Assembly (NCBI RefSeq): GCF_019236475.1
Contig: NZ_JAFAIX010000009.1
Coordinates: 513,526-577,525, forward strand
DNA: 64,000 bases
Source: Chitinophaga sp.
Lineage (GTDB): Bacteria > Bacteroidota > Bacteroidia > Chitinophagales > Chitinophagaceae
Direction of reading: 5' to 3'
Shown: piece after piece, positions 1 to 9,050 of the stretch
How positions within the stretch are numbered: position 1 is the stretch's first letter
How the letters are laid out: each line of letters starts with the position of its first letter
The notes under the pieces: model-generated
What the model saw: the letters and a program-made list of their open reading frames with translations, nothing else
The model's database searches: none
What the model was told of the DNA's origin: nothing
Translations under genes and position numbers: made by a program

Positions 1-39
1 GACCAATGATCCTAACACCAGGGCTTTAGGTGTTTTCAT
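1..39 (-). CDS. N-terminus of a lipoprotein paralog (partial)
   Basis: Only the first 13 codons are in the window (MKTPKALVLGSLV); the gene runs off the left edge. These residues and about 150 bp of upstream DNA are nearly identical to the start and upstream region of the lipoprotein gene that begins at 1234. The two are therefore tandem duplicates. The function is unknown. Confidence 0.7.
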   Translation of the reverse strand, partial: MKTPKALVLGSLV

Positions 40-184
40 ATTTATTTGGGTTTAATTAAAAGAGATTTAGGCTACAAACATTAACATTAACATTAACAAC
101 ACGGCTCAACACTACCAAAAATAGGGAGGAATATCTGAATGTAGCCATTTCTTGTGATGAATATTTTTGTCTGGATAAATTAAT

Positions 185-220
185 GAAAAGTCCTTCCATA
201 AAAGATTAAAAGGACTTTTC
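185..220 (-). terminator. hairpin after the lipoprotein gene
   Basis: Inverted repeat with arms GAAAAGTCCTT (185-195) and AAGGACTTTTC (210-220), 30 bp past the stop of the minus-strand lipoprotein gene. It is placed as expected for a transcription terminator, although its T tract is weak. Confidence 0.5.
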
Positions 221-250
221 CTTATCGCCGATTGTCAAATTAAGCGTGCA

Positions 251-1234
251 TTATTTTGCTACAACGGTAGTATCATTTTGCCAGTTATTTTCAGTGATGG
301 AGATCCCCACTGGAATACCAGGACTCTGAGGGGCAGTAATGCTGACAGTAGTCATCGTATTACGTTTGGGACGTAATATGATACTTCCCAAATTGATGAT
401 ACTTCCATTGGCACGGGACCATCTCAGCTTAAGCGGTAAATTCCGCATTTGATCCGAAGAAATAAAATCATTTGTAGTATAAGTGAAGCTGGTAGTAGCT
501 AGATCACTGACCGGCACTATTTTAGACTGCGTTGTCCAGTCATAATCTATCATCAGATTGCCATCGTAAAAGTTTTGAGGCTTGAAACGCACCCCAAAAA
601 TCATTCGCTTCAACGAAACTGCTAGGGAAGTGGGTGTAGTATTCGGCATAGTGCTTTGATAAAAGCCCCAATAACATTCCAGCTCTGAATTGCGGTAGGT
701 GTCATAGCCGTTTAGATAGTTGGCCACATTAAAGTAGCCTAGCGTATCCAGGAAGGTGTAATTTATCTTATTAGGGCCAGTCATATCTGTTGACATACTA
801 TTCGCAATGTGAAGGTTCAGCGGATTGCCTGGTAAGAAACGACCTCCGTTTATACTGTCGGTATATTCGTACAATCCCAGCCCAGTACCTCTTTTAATAG
901 CAACAACTCTTATAATGTAATTAATGCCTTTTGGAACTGTGACATAAATGGCATTCGGGTCAGTGTATATCCCTTGTGCGAAAGGAGAACCTCCGCTATA
1001 ACGTACATCCACTGCATAGATAACACTATCCGGAGTGATACGTGCATTGCTCGCCTGACGGCCCAGTGGGGATTCCCCTGTTTGTATTTCTCCAGTTAGG
1101 TCCAGTTTAACTTTCATCGTTTCTCCAGACCATTTAGGATCCGTTTTTCCAGGCGCAGAGTCATTTTTCTTACATGCATACAATACCGACATTAGGATCA
1201 ATGATCCTAACACCAGGGCTTTAGGTGTTTTCAT
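251..1234 (-). CDS. putative secreted lipoprotein, function unknown
   Basis: A 327-residue protein with a lipoprotein signal peptide: Lys near the N-terminus, a hydrophobic stretch, then a lipobox ending in Cys21 (VLYAC). It should be lipidated and anchored in a membrane, probably the outer membrane. The rest is beta-rich without a motif I recognise; the layout is like surface lipoproteins of Bacteroidota (fimbrillin-like or DUF4397-like), but I cannot assign a family. A second copy of this gene begins at the left edge of the window with a nearly identical leader and upstream region, so this is one member of a tandem paralog pair. Confidence 0.75.
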   Translation of the reverse strand: MKTPKALVLGSLILMSVLYACKKNDSAPGKTDPKWSGETMKVKLDLTGEIQTGESPLGRQASNARITPDSVIYAVDVRYSGGSPFAQGIYTDPNAIYVTVPKGINYIIRVVAIKRGTGLGLYEYTDSINGGRFLPGNPLNLHIANSMSTDMTGPNKINYTFLDTLGYFNVANYLNGYDTYRNSELECYWGFYQSTMPNTTPTSLAVSLKRMIFGVRFKPQNFYDGNLMIDYDWTTQSKIVPVSDLATTSFTYTTNDFISSDQMRNLPLKLRWSRANGSIINLGSIILRPKRNTMTTVSITAPQSPGIPVGISITENNWQNDTTVVAK

Positions 1235-1371
1235 ATTTATTCGGGTTTAATTAAAGAGAAATAGGCTACAAACATTTCATTGACATAACGACTTAACAGT
1301 AACAAAAATAGGGAGGAATATTTGAACGTCGCGCTTTCCCGAAATGAATATTTTAGGCTAGACAAAATTAA

Positions 1372-1401
1372 AACGGCCATATGTGATTGCATATGGCCGT
1401 T
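1372..1401 (-). terminator. intrinsic terminator of the serine hydrolase gene
   Basis: Perfect 12-bp arms AACGGCCATATG (1372-1383) and CATATGGCCGTT (1390-1401) with a 6-nt loop. They lie just past the stop of the minus-strand gene and are followed on that strand by a T-rich tract. Confidence 0.75.
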
Positions 1402-1405
1402 ACCG

Positions 1406-2602
1406 TTATTTCTCAGGAATTGCTTCCAATAGTTTACCTATCATTTCCCCAATGGCTTTACTTTCTATCCATCGTACAACGGCTACCAGATTATGTTCTG
1501 GATCTACGTAAATAATATTAGCGCCATTGCCAATATGGATAAACGAAGATACTGGCGCTTTAGTAGCTAGTTTGTGATCGGTATTCAAGAACCAATTCAT
1601 ATAGCCGTAACCGGTATTAGCAGTGGTAGGTGTCAACGACTGCTTTACCCACTGTTCAGATAATAACCTGTTACCATTCCAGATGCCTCTGTGCAGCGTC
1701 AAGAGCCCGAATCTCCCCATGTCATATGCATTGATATACATCCCACCACCATAGTGGCCGCCGCCACTCACAGATTGGACGGGCTGTCCGTCCAGCACGA
1801 TCCACGCATTGTTATATCCCATCCAACGCCATGTAGTGGAGGCGCCTATCGGTTCCATAATGTACTGTTTCAGTATTTGTGGCAATGGCTGACGCCACAC
1901 GCTCGTAGCCGCCAATGCGAGGGCATTTACCCTTGTATCATTGTATTTCCAAACAGTGCCAGGTGCATGTCGTGGACGCGTTTTCCAACTGCTGAAATTA
2001 CTATCTGGCCGATCTGCCCAATCAGGTTTTCCCCATAAGGTGCCTTCCCAATCACTCGTTTGACGCAGCATCACTTCCCAGGTCAATTGGCGGTTATGCG
2101 CAGATGCAAAAGGGGTAATGATTTCCGTCGCTTGCCCTGGATGAAAAATTTCAATGGGTGGCATGTAGGCAGCTACGGTATCATATACACTACGTATTAA
2201 TCCTTTGTCCACCGCTACGCCTACCACAGCAGAGAGAAAACTTTTGGTCACACTATTGGTAATATCTACCCGCGATGGCTGACCCCATTCCGCGACTATA
2301 TACCCTTTGTAAATGATGATACCACTAGGATCTGCACGATCTATCAGTGCACCTACTGGATCGCTATATGGCTCTTTACCAAAAGATTGCCACTGCGCGG
2401 AGTCCATGTTCCTACTCTGCTTGGATTCATTTTGGATGGCAAATTGAATGGCCGCATCCAGCTTGTCGGAGCGAAGGCCCATCGTTGCTGGTGCTCGATG
2501 CTCCCAACTGCCTTGCGGAGGGAAATACGATGTAGAAGATGGTTGCTGCGCCTGTGCTGAAACGGATGCTACTAACAGCGCTACCCAAATGATTTGTTTC
2601 AT
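1406..2602 (-). CDS. serine hydrolase, beta-lactamase class C/esterase family, exported
   Basis: Predicted periplasmic or secreted hydrolase of the serine beta-lactamase-like (penicillin-binding/esterase EstB) fold. The chosen start gives 398 aa with a clean Sec signal peptide (MKQIIWVALLVASVSAQAQ); a longer reading would put extra residues before it. The SxxK nucleophile motif appears as SVTK in NSVTKSFLSAVVG, the YxN-type motif as YND, and the third motif as HIGNG in place of KTG. This family includes esterases and peptidases as well as true beta-lactamases, so the substrate is not predictable. It is divergent from the small membrane protein gene that starts 80 bp away. Confidence 0.85.
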   Translation of the reverse strand: MKQIIWVALLVASVSAQAQQPSSTSYFPPQGSWEHRAPATMGLRSDKLDAAIQFAIQNESKQSRNMDSAQWQSFGKEPYSDPVGALIDRADPSGIIIYKGYIVAEWGQPSRVDITNSVTKSFLSAVVGVAVDKGLIRSVYDTVAAYMPPIEIFHPGQATEIITPFASAHNRQLTWEVMLRQTSDWEGTLWGKPDWADRPDSNFSSWKTRPRHAPGTVWKYNDTRVNALALAATSVWRQPLPQILKQYIMEPIGASTTWRWMGYNNAWIVLDGQPVQSVSGGGHYGGGMYINAYDMGRFGLLTLHRGIWNGNRLLSEQWVKQSLTPTTANTGYGYMNWFLNTDHKLATKAPVSSFIHIGNGANIIYVDPEHNLVAVVRWIESKAIGEMIGKLLEAIPEK

Positions 2603-2681
2603 ACAGATAAAAATAAATGTTTGTAGAGACGAAAACAAGAGAGAATATTTACCTTTCCACCAGAATTATTGTAGACGGCCC

Positions 2682-3155
2682 ATGAAACGAATTTACACCA
2701 CCGAGACTTTTGAACTGCCTACATGGAGAAAGGTTGGTTTGATGATTACGCTCGTGCTATGCGTGGGGGGATGCGTGCTGACCATATGGCAACTCCAGGA
2801 AGACCCAGTGTTTTTGATTGCCACCCTCGTATTCCTACTGGTATCTGTTTCCATGTATTTTTACATGCATGCCAAACTGGAGATTTCAGACGAAGGCATC
2901 GTCTTTTTCAATGGAATGAAATCCCTGCATATAGATTGGAACACTATTTCATCGGTGGATTTGAAACTGGTAGGTAAATATTCCGATCCTCAAATATTTA
3001 TCCATTACAATAATACCAAACTCTCGCTGGCAGCTTCTTTTTATGGTAAAAAACAATTGAAAGGAATTTTAGATTTACTGGAGATGAAAGTCGCTCCGGA
3101 CTTGTTTACGCCGGCTTATCAGCAACTGCGGACAGAAAGACTACAAAGTGCCTAA
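2682..3155 (+). CDS. small membrane protein with PH-like cytoplasmic domain
   Basis: 157 aa. Two hydrophobic segments (about residues 18-36 and 43-62) are separated by a short charged turn, followed by a soluble C-terminal half (EISDEGIVFFNG.. IDWNTISSVDLK) that resembles bacterial PH-like domains seen after two membrane spans. The ATG at 2682 is chosen because the frame upstream lies opposite the divergent hydrolase gene and shows no protein-like sequence. The function is unknown; it is probably an integral inner-membrane protein. Confidence 0.7.
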   Translation: MKRIYTTETFELPTWRKVGLMITLVLCVGGCVLTIWQLQEDPVFLIATLVFLLVSVSMYFYMHAKLEISDEGIVFFNGMKSLHIDWNTISSVDLKLVGKYSDPQIFIHYNNTKLSLAASFYGKKQLKGILDLLEMKVAPDLFTPAYQQLRTERLQSA

Positions 3156-3217
3156 TAGGGGCCATTGGGGGTGTGATATTTTTTTTGTATTTTAATCACA
3201 ACCATCAATTCCACATT

Positions 3218-4315
3218 ATGAACTCACGTCGTCGTTTTCTGCAAAAAATGGCTATCACCGCGGCGGGCCTTCCTTTGCTGCGTTACCAGGCACTCGCTGG
3301 AACATTTAATAAAGATGAACCTGTTTTGCGTGTTGCCCTAATGGGCCTCGGTAGTTACGCCAATCGCGTGGCGGATGCTATGAAAGCATGCACCAAAGCA
3401 AAGATTACAGGCGCTATCAGCGGAACCCCTAATAAGTTGGTCGATTGGCAGCAGCGGTTCAGCATTCCTGCAAAGAACTGCTATAACTACGAAAATTTCG
3501 ATCAGATAAAAAACAACCCGGATATTGACGTGGTGTACATCACTACGCCCAATGCCCTGCATCATAGCCAGGTGTTACGTGTAGCCGCTGCCGGTAAACA
3601 TGTGATCTGTGAAAAGCCAATGGCGCTCAATGCCAAAGAAGGCCAAGAAATGGTGGACGCCTGTCGGAAAGCCGGTGTACAGCTACTGGTAGCCTATCGG
3701 ATGCACTTTGAACCAAAAACGCTCGCTATAACGGAAATGCGCAAACGAAATGAATTTGGAAAAATCATGTTTTTCCAAGGACAATGTGGTTTTCGTATAG
3801 GCGACCCTACACAATGGCGATTGAATAAGGAACTCGCCGGAGGAGGCTCCCTTATGGACATCGGTATTTACGCCATCAATGGCGCCCGCTATATGGTGGG
3901 AGAGGAGCCCGTTTGGATTACGGCCCAAGAAATAAAAACAGATCCCGTGAAATTCAAACCTGGCGTGGATGAAACCATCCAATTCCAACTGGGTTTTCCA
4001 AGCGGAGCCATCGCATCTTGCCTCTCTACTTATAACATGAATTACCTAGACCGCTTCTACCTCAACGGAGAAAAAGGATTCGCGGAATTACAGCCTTCCA
4101 CGGGTTATGGGCCCATCAAAGGCAGAACCCACCAGGGAGAGCTTACACAGCCACATATCACCCATCAAACAGTACAAATGGAAGAGATGGCAGATATACT
4201 GCTGAGAGGGAAAAAGCCGGCTATACCAGTGGATGGAGCGGAAGGTGTGCGAGACCTGAAAATCATCGACGCCATTTATGCCGCTGTGCGCAGCGGGAAA
4301 AAGGAAATGCTGTAA
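3218..4315 (+). CDS. Gfo/Idh/MocA family oxidoreductase, Tat-exported
   Basis: 365 aa from the ATG at 3218. The N-terminus has a twin-arginine signal (SRRRFLQKM followed by a hydrophobic stretch ending near LAG), so the enzyme should be exported folded with its cofactor. A Rossmann fold follows (VALMGLGSYANRVADAM), then the family signature EKPMALNAKE, whose Lys-Pro binds the nicotinamide, and the C-terminal GFO_IDH_MocA alpha/beta domain. The family oxidises or reduces sugars and related polyols with NAD(P); exported members in Bacteroidota often act on glycans. The exact substrate is unknown. Confidence 0.88.
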   Translation: MNSRRRFLQKMAITAAGLPLLRYQALAGTFNKDEPVLRVALMGLGSYANRVADAMKACTKAKITGAISGTPNKLVDWQQRFSIPAKNCYNYENFDQIKNNPDIDVVYITTPNALHHSQVLRVAAAGKHVICEKPMALNAKEGQEMVDACRKAGVQLLVAYRMHFEPKTLAITEMRKRNEFGKIMFFQGQCGFRIGDPTQWRLNKELAGGGSLMDIGIYAINGARYMVGEEPVWITAQEIKTDPVKFKPGVDETIQFQLGFPSGAIASCLSTYNMNYLDRFYLNGEKGFAELQPSTGYGPIKGRTHQGELTQPHITHQTVQMEEMADILLRGKKPAIPVDGAEGVRDLKIIDAIYAAVRSGKKEML

Positions 4316-4329
4316 AAGCACAAAAAAAA

Positions 4330-4348
4330 CCGGCAATAACGCTGCCGG
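4330..4348 (+). terminator. weak terminator-like hairpin after the oxidoreductase gene
   Basis: CCGGCA (4330-4335) pairs with TGCCGG (4343-4348), 14 bp past the oxidoreductase stop codon. The stem is short and there is no good T run. The stretch from here to 4610 shows no convincing gene. Confidence 0.35.
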
Positions 4349-4610
4349 CCGGCGACTCATTTGCTGGAGCAATTACAAACTATAGACTGGACTACCGTAA
4401 AGGTCATTGTGGATATGCCCGTGAAGGCTGGCTACCTTCTGTAGCTGGAAATGCGGGAAAATGGCTACAACTATCCATGACCTTGATCCGCATTAACTAT
4501 ACGGTAAGACCCTGCTAGCAAATGTAAACTGGTTACCTTGAGCCTATATATAACCATTTAGTAAGGAAAAAGTTTGGTTAGTTGTGCTAACGTTGTTGCT
4601 CTTTCGCCTG

Positions 4611-4691
4611 TTGTTCCTGCCCAACGGGCAGGAACAACGAAAAAAATAAAGGAACCGGAAATTGACGTCGCAGACGTCAATTTCCGGTTCC
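4611..4691. repeat. two-hairpin composite element (copy 1)
   Basis: Hairpin one has perfect 12-bp arms (4611-4622 TTGTTCCTGCCC; 4626-4637). After an A-rich spacer, hairpin two has perfect 19-bp arms (4651-4669 and 4673-4691) around the triloop GCA. The apex, TGACGTC-GCA-GACGTCA, recurs with small changes at 8954-8968 and 53935-53949 on different lower stems. The element lies between the oxidoreductase and RNase Z-like genes. It could be a bidirectional terminator or a member of a dispersed hairpin family. Confidence 0.6.
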
Positions 4692-4760
4692 ACAAAAATC
4701 AACAAAACCGTTACTCCGTATATCCATCACAGTTATACATCAAAATACTATATTTGATAC

Positions 4761-5648
4761 ATGAAATGGACTATTTCCGCATATAGTACGGCCTTGTTTG
4801 CAACCTGGTATTTCGTAGAAGAACTAGGCATATTATTCGATGCCGGCGATGGCCTAACCTCCGCCCTATTGCAGAAAAGCCGTAAGATCAATCATGTATT
4901 TATTTCTCATGCCGATAGAGATCATCTCACCGGCCTACTACAATTAAATCAACTGAATGCCCGCGAAGGCTTTCCTATCATTTATTACCCCCGCGATAGT
5001 CGTTCTTTCCCTGCGATGGCGGATTTCCTCCAGCGGTTTGACCCACATACTTCCGGCATCCAATGGAAACCAGTGGCCCCCGGAGATGAAATCTGGCTGA
5101 ACGAACACCTCGTAGTGGTGCCTGTCAGGAATGAACATGTAAACGCGCCACCAGATGTTATCCGCAGCCTGAGCTATAAACTGATAGAAGTAAAGCAAAA
5201 GATAAAACCCGACCTCGTTGGATTGCCGCCGCAAGAAATTAAACGCATCATCCTGGAACAGGGTAAGGAAAATACGACGATGGAAGTGAGACGCACACTG
5301 CTCGGTTATTCCGGCGATACGCCAGTAGAAGATTTGCAGCGCTGGGACCAAACAGATATCCTCATCCATGAAGCTACCTTCATTAGCAGCGAAGGAGATA
5401 TCCCCGCCAAAGGTTATAAGAATAAGCATAGTCGCTTAGAAGAAGTGCTGTTGATGGTAAGTAAATTGGAGGTGAAGCAATTGATCCTGGGACATTTTTC
5501 CACCCGCTACGACGCCCATCAAATAGATGAGGCCATCCTTACTTTATGCCGCAAATATGCCGTCCATATCCCGGTTTATCGCGTGCTGCCAGGCGCCACG
5601 ATGTGGGATATCCTGCACCAATCCCCCGTGAACCAGTCGCTTTTATAG
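4761..5648 (+). CDS. metallo-beta-lactamase fold hydrolase, RNase Z-like
   Basis: 295 aa. The metal-binding motif HADRDHLTG (about residues 50-58) has the H-x-D-x-D-H form of the RNase Z/ElaC branch. Further ligands sit in YSGDTP and in LILGHFSTRY near residue 245, which matches the H-F-S-x-R-Y signature of RNase Z. RNase Z removes 3' trailers from tRNA precursors. This protein lacks an obvious long exosite arm, so it could be an RNase Z paralog with another phosphodiesterase role. No partner gene is evident. Confidence 0.8.
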   Translation: MKWTISAYSTALFATWYFVEELGILFDAGDGLTSALLQKSRKINHVFISHADRDHLTGLLQLNQLNAREGFPIIYYPRDSRSFPAMADFLQRFDPHTSGIQWKPVAPGDEIWLNEHLVVVPVRNEHVNAPPDVIRSLSYKLIEVKQKIKPDLVGLPPQEIKRIILEQGKENTTMEVRRTLLGYSGDTPVEDLQRWDQTDILIHEATFISSEGDIPAKGYKNKHSRLEEVLLMVSKLEVKQLILGHFSTRYDAHQIDEAILTLCRKYAVHIPVYRVLPGATMWDILHQSPVNQSLL

Positions 5649-5719
5649 CGACTCGTGTCTTCCGAAATAATATATAAACTATTGATAATTAATAAAATGT
5701 GATTTTTTAAAATTAATAG

Positions 5720-5751
5720 TTTGAATTCCAACAGTTTTAATTTTAACTTTG
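5720..5751 (+). promoter_or_regulatory. Bacteroidota-type promoter for the efflux operon
   Basis: TTTG at 5720-5723 (-33 box) and TAACTTTG at 5744-5751 (-7 box) are separated by 20 bp, as in the Bacteroidota sigma consensus, 21 bp before the start codon of the MFS gene. Confidence 0.6.
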
Positions 5752-5772
5752 TGTGGCTAATTTGAAAAAGCT

Positions 5773-7356
5773 ATGCAACAGGAGCTACCCTCGCTAGTAG
5801 AGTATGGACCACGGAGAGCAATTATCACGATTACCGCTGTCGTATGCGCGTTATTGGAAATTATTGACACCACCATTGTAAACGTTGCCCTTCCAGATAT
5901 GAGAGGGAGTCTCGGCGCTACCCTCAACGAAGTAAGCTGGGTCATCACGGCTTATTCCCTCGCCAATGTTATCATCGTTCCGATGACCAGTTGGTTGTCG
6001 CAGCAATTTGGCCGCCGAAATTACTTTGCTACATCTGTTATACTGTTTACTGTTTGCTCTTTCCTTTGTGGTAACGCTACCAATATCTGGGAGTTGGTGG
6101 TATTCCGTTTCCTCCAGGGCCTCGGTGGCGGCGCGCTACTGGTAACCTCGCAAACCATCATCACGGAAAGTTGGCCTACAGAGAAAAGAGCGACGGCACA
6201 AGCGATTTATACGCTGGGCGTGATCGTAGGACCTACCCTCGGCCCTCCATTAGGCGGTTATATCATCGATCATTATGCTTGGCCATATATCTTCTACATC
6301 AATATTCCAGTTGGAATTGTGGCAGCATTGCTGACCATGCAATTTGTTCGCAGTCCGCAGTATGAAGAGAAACGCAGCGCCTCTCAGGTCGACTGGTTGG
6401 GCATCTTCCTACTGGCTGTCGGGATTGGATCTTTGCAATTTGTATTGGAAAAAGGACAGGAAGAAGATTGGTTTAGCAGTGCGTTGATAATTATCTTGTC
6501 TGTAATCGCAGTTTTTGGTATCTTCTTCTTTATTTGGCGACAGTGGGTATACCAATACCCAGTGGTGGAATTAAGGGTATTGCGAAATGGAAATCTTCGT
6601 ATAGGCGTGATACTTTCTTTTATCATGGGATTTGGACTGTTTGGGTCCACGTTTGTTATACCGTTATATACCCAATCTCTACTCGGATGGACGGCCCAAC
6701 AATCGGGGATGTTACAATTGCCCAGTACCATCTTTGTAGCAGTGATGATGCCCGTAGTGGCCATCCTGATACAGAAAGGAGTACCACAGAAATACCTGAT
6801 AGCCATCGGTATGACGGTGTTCTTTATTTATAGTTTACTATCGTATAAAGTTTTGGGGCCCGACACGTCTTCGGCCGACTTCTTCTGGGTCCTCATCATC
6901 CGTGGATTCGGATTGGGATTATTATCGGTGCCCGTGAGTACGATGTCGTTATCCACGCTGAAAGGGAAGGAGATCGGGCAGGGGGCGGCCTTCTCCGGCA
7001 TGATGCGCCAATTGGGAGGCGCTTTCGGGGTGGCGTTGATATCCACTTTCGTGACCCGTCAGACGGATTTACACCGCAGTACGATCGTAGATCACCTGGA
7101 TGTCAACAATCCGGCGGTGATGAACAGGATCGCTCAAACCGCGGCCACGATGCATGCTAAAGGGTTTGATATTGCTACCGCCCAACAGAAAGCCTACGCG
7201 CTACTGGATGCCACAGTGATGAAACAGGCTACTATCCGGTCGTACATGGATGTATTTATCTGGGTAGGGGTGATGTTCCTGGTTTGTGTGCCTTTCGTAT
7301 TGCTATTTGTGAAAAACTCCAAGAACAAGGTAAATATGGCCGATGCGGCACATTAA
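5773..7356 (+). CDS. MFS drug:H+ antiporter, DHA2 (EmrB/QacA) family
   Basis: 527 aa, consistent with 14 transmembrane helices. Motifs include the D-T-T-I-V-N-V-A-L-P segment in helix 1, typical of the DHA2 family, and the antiporter motif C region (GVIVGPTLGPPLGGYI). It should export lipophilic toxic compounds across the inner membrane using the proton gradient. It is followed by a MarR-type gene (16 bp gap to the chosen start) and a universal stress protein gene, which suggests a stress- or drug-responsive operon. No membrane-fusion partner gene (EmrA-like) is next to it. Confidence 0.9.
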   Translation: MQQELPSLVEYGPRRAIITITAVVCALLEIIDTTIVNVALPDMRGSLGATLNEVSWVITAYSLANVIIVPMTSWLSQQFGRRNYFATSVILFTVCSFLCGNATNIWELVVFRFLQGLGGGALLVTSQTIITESWPTEKRATAQAIYTLGVIVGPTLGPPLGGYIIDHYAWPYIFYINIPVGIVAALLTMQFVRSPQYEEKRSASQVDWLGIFLLAVGIGSLQFVLEKGQEEDWFSSALIIILSVIAVFGIFFFIWRQWVYQYPVVELRVLRNGNLRIGVILSFIMGFGLFGSTFVIPLYTQSLLGWTAQQSGMLQLPSTIFVAVMMPVVAILIQKGVPQKYLIAIGMTVFFIYSLLSYKVLGPDTSSADFFWVLIIRGFGLGLLSVPVSTMSLSTLKGKEIGQGAAFSGMMRQLGGAFGVALISTFVTRQTDLHRSTIVDHLDVNNPAVMNRIAQTAATMHAKGFDIATAQQKAYALLDATVMKQATIRSYMDVFIWVGVMFLVCVPFVLLFVKNSKNKVNMADAAH

Positions 7357-7359
7357 TGA

Positions 7360-7367
7360 TATCTTTG
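7360..7367 (+). promoter_or_regulatory. possible internal -7 promoter box before the MarR gene
   Basis: TATCTTTG matches TAnnTTTG and ends 5 nt before the ATG at 7373, just after the MFS stop codon. If used, it would give a nearly leaderless transcript and support the ATG at 7373 rather than the one at 7343. Confidence 0.35.
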
Positions 7368-7372
7368 TTTAT

Positions 7373-7819
7373 ATGGAACCTATATTGAATAAAGTAGATC
7401 TGGCGCGAGAACTAGGCCGGGAGACAGCAGAAGTAAGAAATGAATTGCGGCAGTTTCTGCAAAGGAAAATTAAAGAAAGTAATTGGGACATCAGTTTTGA
7501 ACTGCTGGAGATCCTTGCTTTGCTCCATAAAAAAGACGGCATGATCCAGCAAGAAATCGCGGATGTTTTAATAAAAGATAAATCCAGTATCACTTACCTG
7601 ATCTCTAATATGGTAAAGCGAGACTTGGTAGAAAGAATAGAAGACCAGAACGATCGCCGGAACAAACAGATCTTCCTGAAGGCTAAAGGCCGGGAGTTGC
7701 TACAACAACTTGGCCCCTGGGTGGAAGAGCTGTATACGAAGGCTACACAGGGCATTTCTGTGGAAAGCATTGCGCTGGCACTAGCAATAGCCCGTAAAAT
7801 GAACGAAAATCTGAAGTAA
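7373..7819 (+). CDS. MarR family transcriptional regulator
   Basis: 148 aa from the ATG at 7373; an in-frame ATG at 7343 would overlap the end of the MFS gene by 14 nt. The winged helix-turn-helix is clear: QQEIADVLIKDKSSITYLISNMVKRDLVERIEDQNDRRNKQIFL, with the D-x-R-x-x wing motif. MarR proteins usually repress neighbouring efflux genes and are released by small phenolic or lipophilic ligands. Its position directly after the efflux gene points to control of that operon; here the regulator is downstream of its likely target. Confidence 0.87.
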   Translation: MEPILNKVDLARELGRETAEVRNELRQFLQRKIKESNWDISFELLEILALLHKKDGMIQQEIADVLIKDKSSITYLISNMVKRDLVERIEDQNDRRNKQIFLKAKGRELLQQLGPWVEELYTKATQGISVESIALALAIARKMNENLK

Positions 7820-7826
7820 CAATACA

Positions 7827-8663
7827 ATGAAAACATTACTGATACCTGTAGACGCCAATACCACCTATCTGACATTGATGAACTATGCCGCAGCATGGGT
7901 GAAAAAATATGAATACCAGCGAGTGGTACTGTTGCAGTCACTCTATGAGAATGTTTTCAGTACCATGGCCATGTCGGCCGATTACGTAGCCGTAAATCCG
8001 GATAATATTTCCAGTCATCGTGAAGATGTGATGTGGAAACTCAATGACCTGGCACAAGCCCTCCAGAAAATGGTAGGCGGATCCATTGAAGTCACCATGG
8101 CCTGGAGCGAACTGCCTTTACTCCGTGCAGTAGTGGATGCTATCCACTCAGAAAATCCGCAACTGGTGATGCTGGAAAACAAAAATGGAGACGATATTAT
8201 AAGCACTTCGCTGATAGCCATCGCCAAGGCCAGTCCTGTGAGGGTACTGGTGGTGCCCGCTGGCATGGCTTATCAGCCAGTTGAAAAGGCGCTGATACCA
8301 GTGGATTTCAAAGCCATGCAAACGCTGGATAAAATCCGCCACTTCCAACATACTCCCCTCTGGGTACCGCAAGAACTGGTGATATTGAATGTAGACCCCC
8401 AACAACACTACCAACACCCGGATGAAGAGTTCCAAGCCGCTATGGACAAACTGAAATCCTACCTGCATAAATATAATTTCCATGTGGAATTCCGGGATGA
8501 TAAGGATGTCATCAATTGCATTGTGGATTATGCCCACACCACCAATATCCAGTTGATTGTGGCGTTACCAGGGAAACACAGCTTCCTCTATACCCTGACG
8601 CATAAAAGTATTTCTGAAGGAATTTATAAAGCAGCCCAACTGCCGGTGATGATTCTGAAGTAG
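7827..8663 (+). CDS. universal stress protein (tandem UspA domains)
   Basis: 278 aa in two UspA-like halves, about 1-140 and 145-278. Each ends with the strand typical of the family (VRVLVVPAG; LPVMILK). The second half keeps a recognisable nucleotide-binding loop region (ALPGKHSFLYTLTHKSISEG), with the small-residue pattern only partly conserved. It begins 7 bp after the MarR stop, so it is co-transcribed. Usp proteins bind ATP/AMP and protect cells in stationary phase or under redox stress; the precise role here is unknown. Confidence 0.8.
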   Translation: MKTLLIPVDANTTYLTLMNYAAAWVKKYEYQRVVLLQSLYENVFSTMAMSADYVAVNPDNISSHREDVMWKLNDLAQALQKMVGGSIEVTMAWSELPLLRAVVDAIHSENPQLVMLENKNGDDIISTSLIAIAKASPVRVLVVPAGMAYQPVEKALIPVDFKAMQTLDKIRHFQHTPLWVPQELVILNVDPQQHYQHPDEEFQAAMDKLKSYLHKYNFHVEFRDDKDVINCIVDYAHTTNIQLIVALPGKHSFLYTLTHKSISEGIYKAAQLPVMILK

Positions 8664-8898
8664 GGGTATTTTTTGGGGCGAACAATGGATGAAATTCATC
8701 TTCTTCCAAAGTCCTTGGTTTTTGAGGGAATTCTCGGACGTATTAAGTCATCGTTATAAGAATAGGGATAGTCATAGGCGTATTTCGTAGAGTCATTAGC
8801 GTTATACAAATGTAGGGGCTTGCTACAGGTTTAAGACCCGGAAAATCACCTATTTAGATACGGGAAAAACACCCGAAATGAAGGCAAGACATCTTGTC

Positions 8899-8983
8899 GA
8901 CCCTGCCCAGCGGGAAGGGTCAACGAAAAAATAAAATAAAAAAGATCGGGAGTGACATCGCAGACGTCACTCCCGATCCTTTT
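8899..8983 (+). terminator. two-hairpin composite terminator (copy 2)
   Basis: Hairpin one is 8899-8908/8912-8921 with one mismatch. Hairpin two has arms GATCGGGAGTGAC (8944-8956) and GTCACTCCCGATC (8966-8978), extended at the apex by GACATC-GCA-GACGTC, and is followed by CCTTTTTT. The organisation and the A-rich spacer match the element at 4611-4691. It ends the MFS-MarR-Usp unit. The stretch 8664-8898 shows no gene. Confidence 0.7.
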
Positions 8984-9028
8984 TTATACCCTGTCGGTTT
9001 TGTTCTATTTTCCCGATACAGGCCCATC

Positions 9029-9036
9029 TACCTTTG
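9029..9036 (+). promoter_or_regulatory. -7 promoter box for the NmrA-like gene
   Basis: TACCTTTG fits TAnnTTTG and lies 14 nt before the ATG at 9051. No well-spaced -33 TTTG is seen. Confidence 0.5.
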
Positions 9037-9050
9037 ATAAAAAAAAGAAC

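Noticed and set aside
1691..2535. Plus-strand open frames opposite the serine hydrolase
   Set aside because: They are antisense shadows of a gene with clear catalytic motifs.
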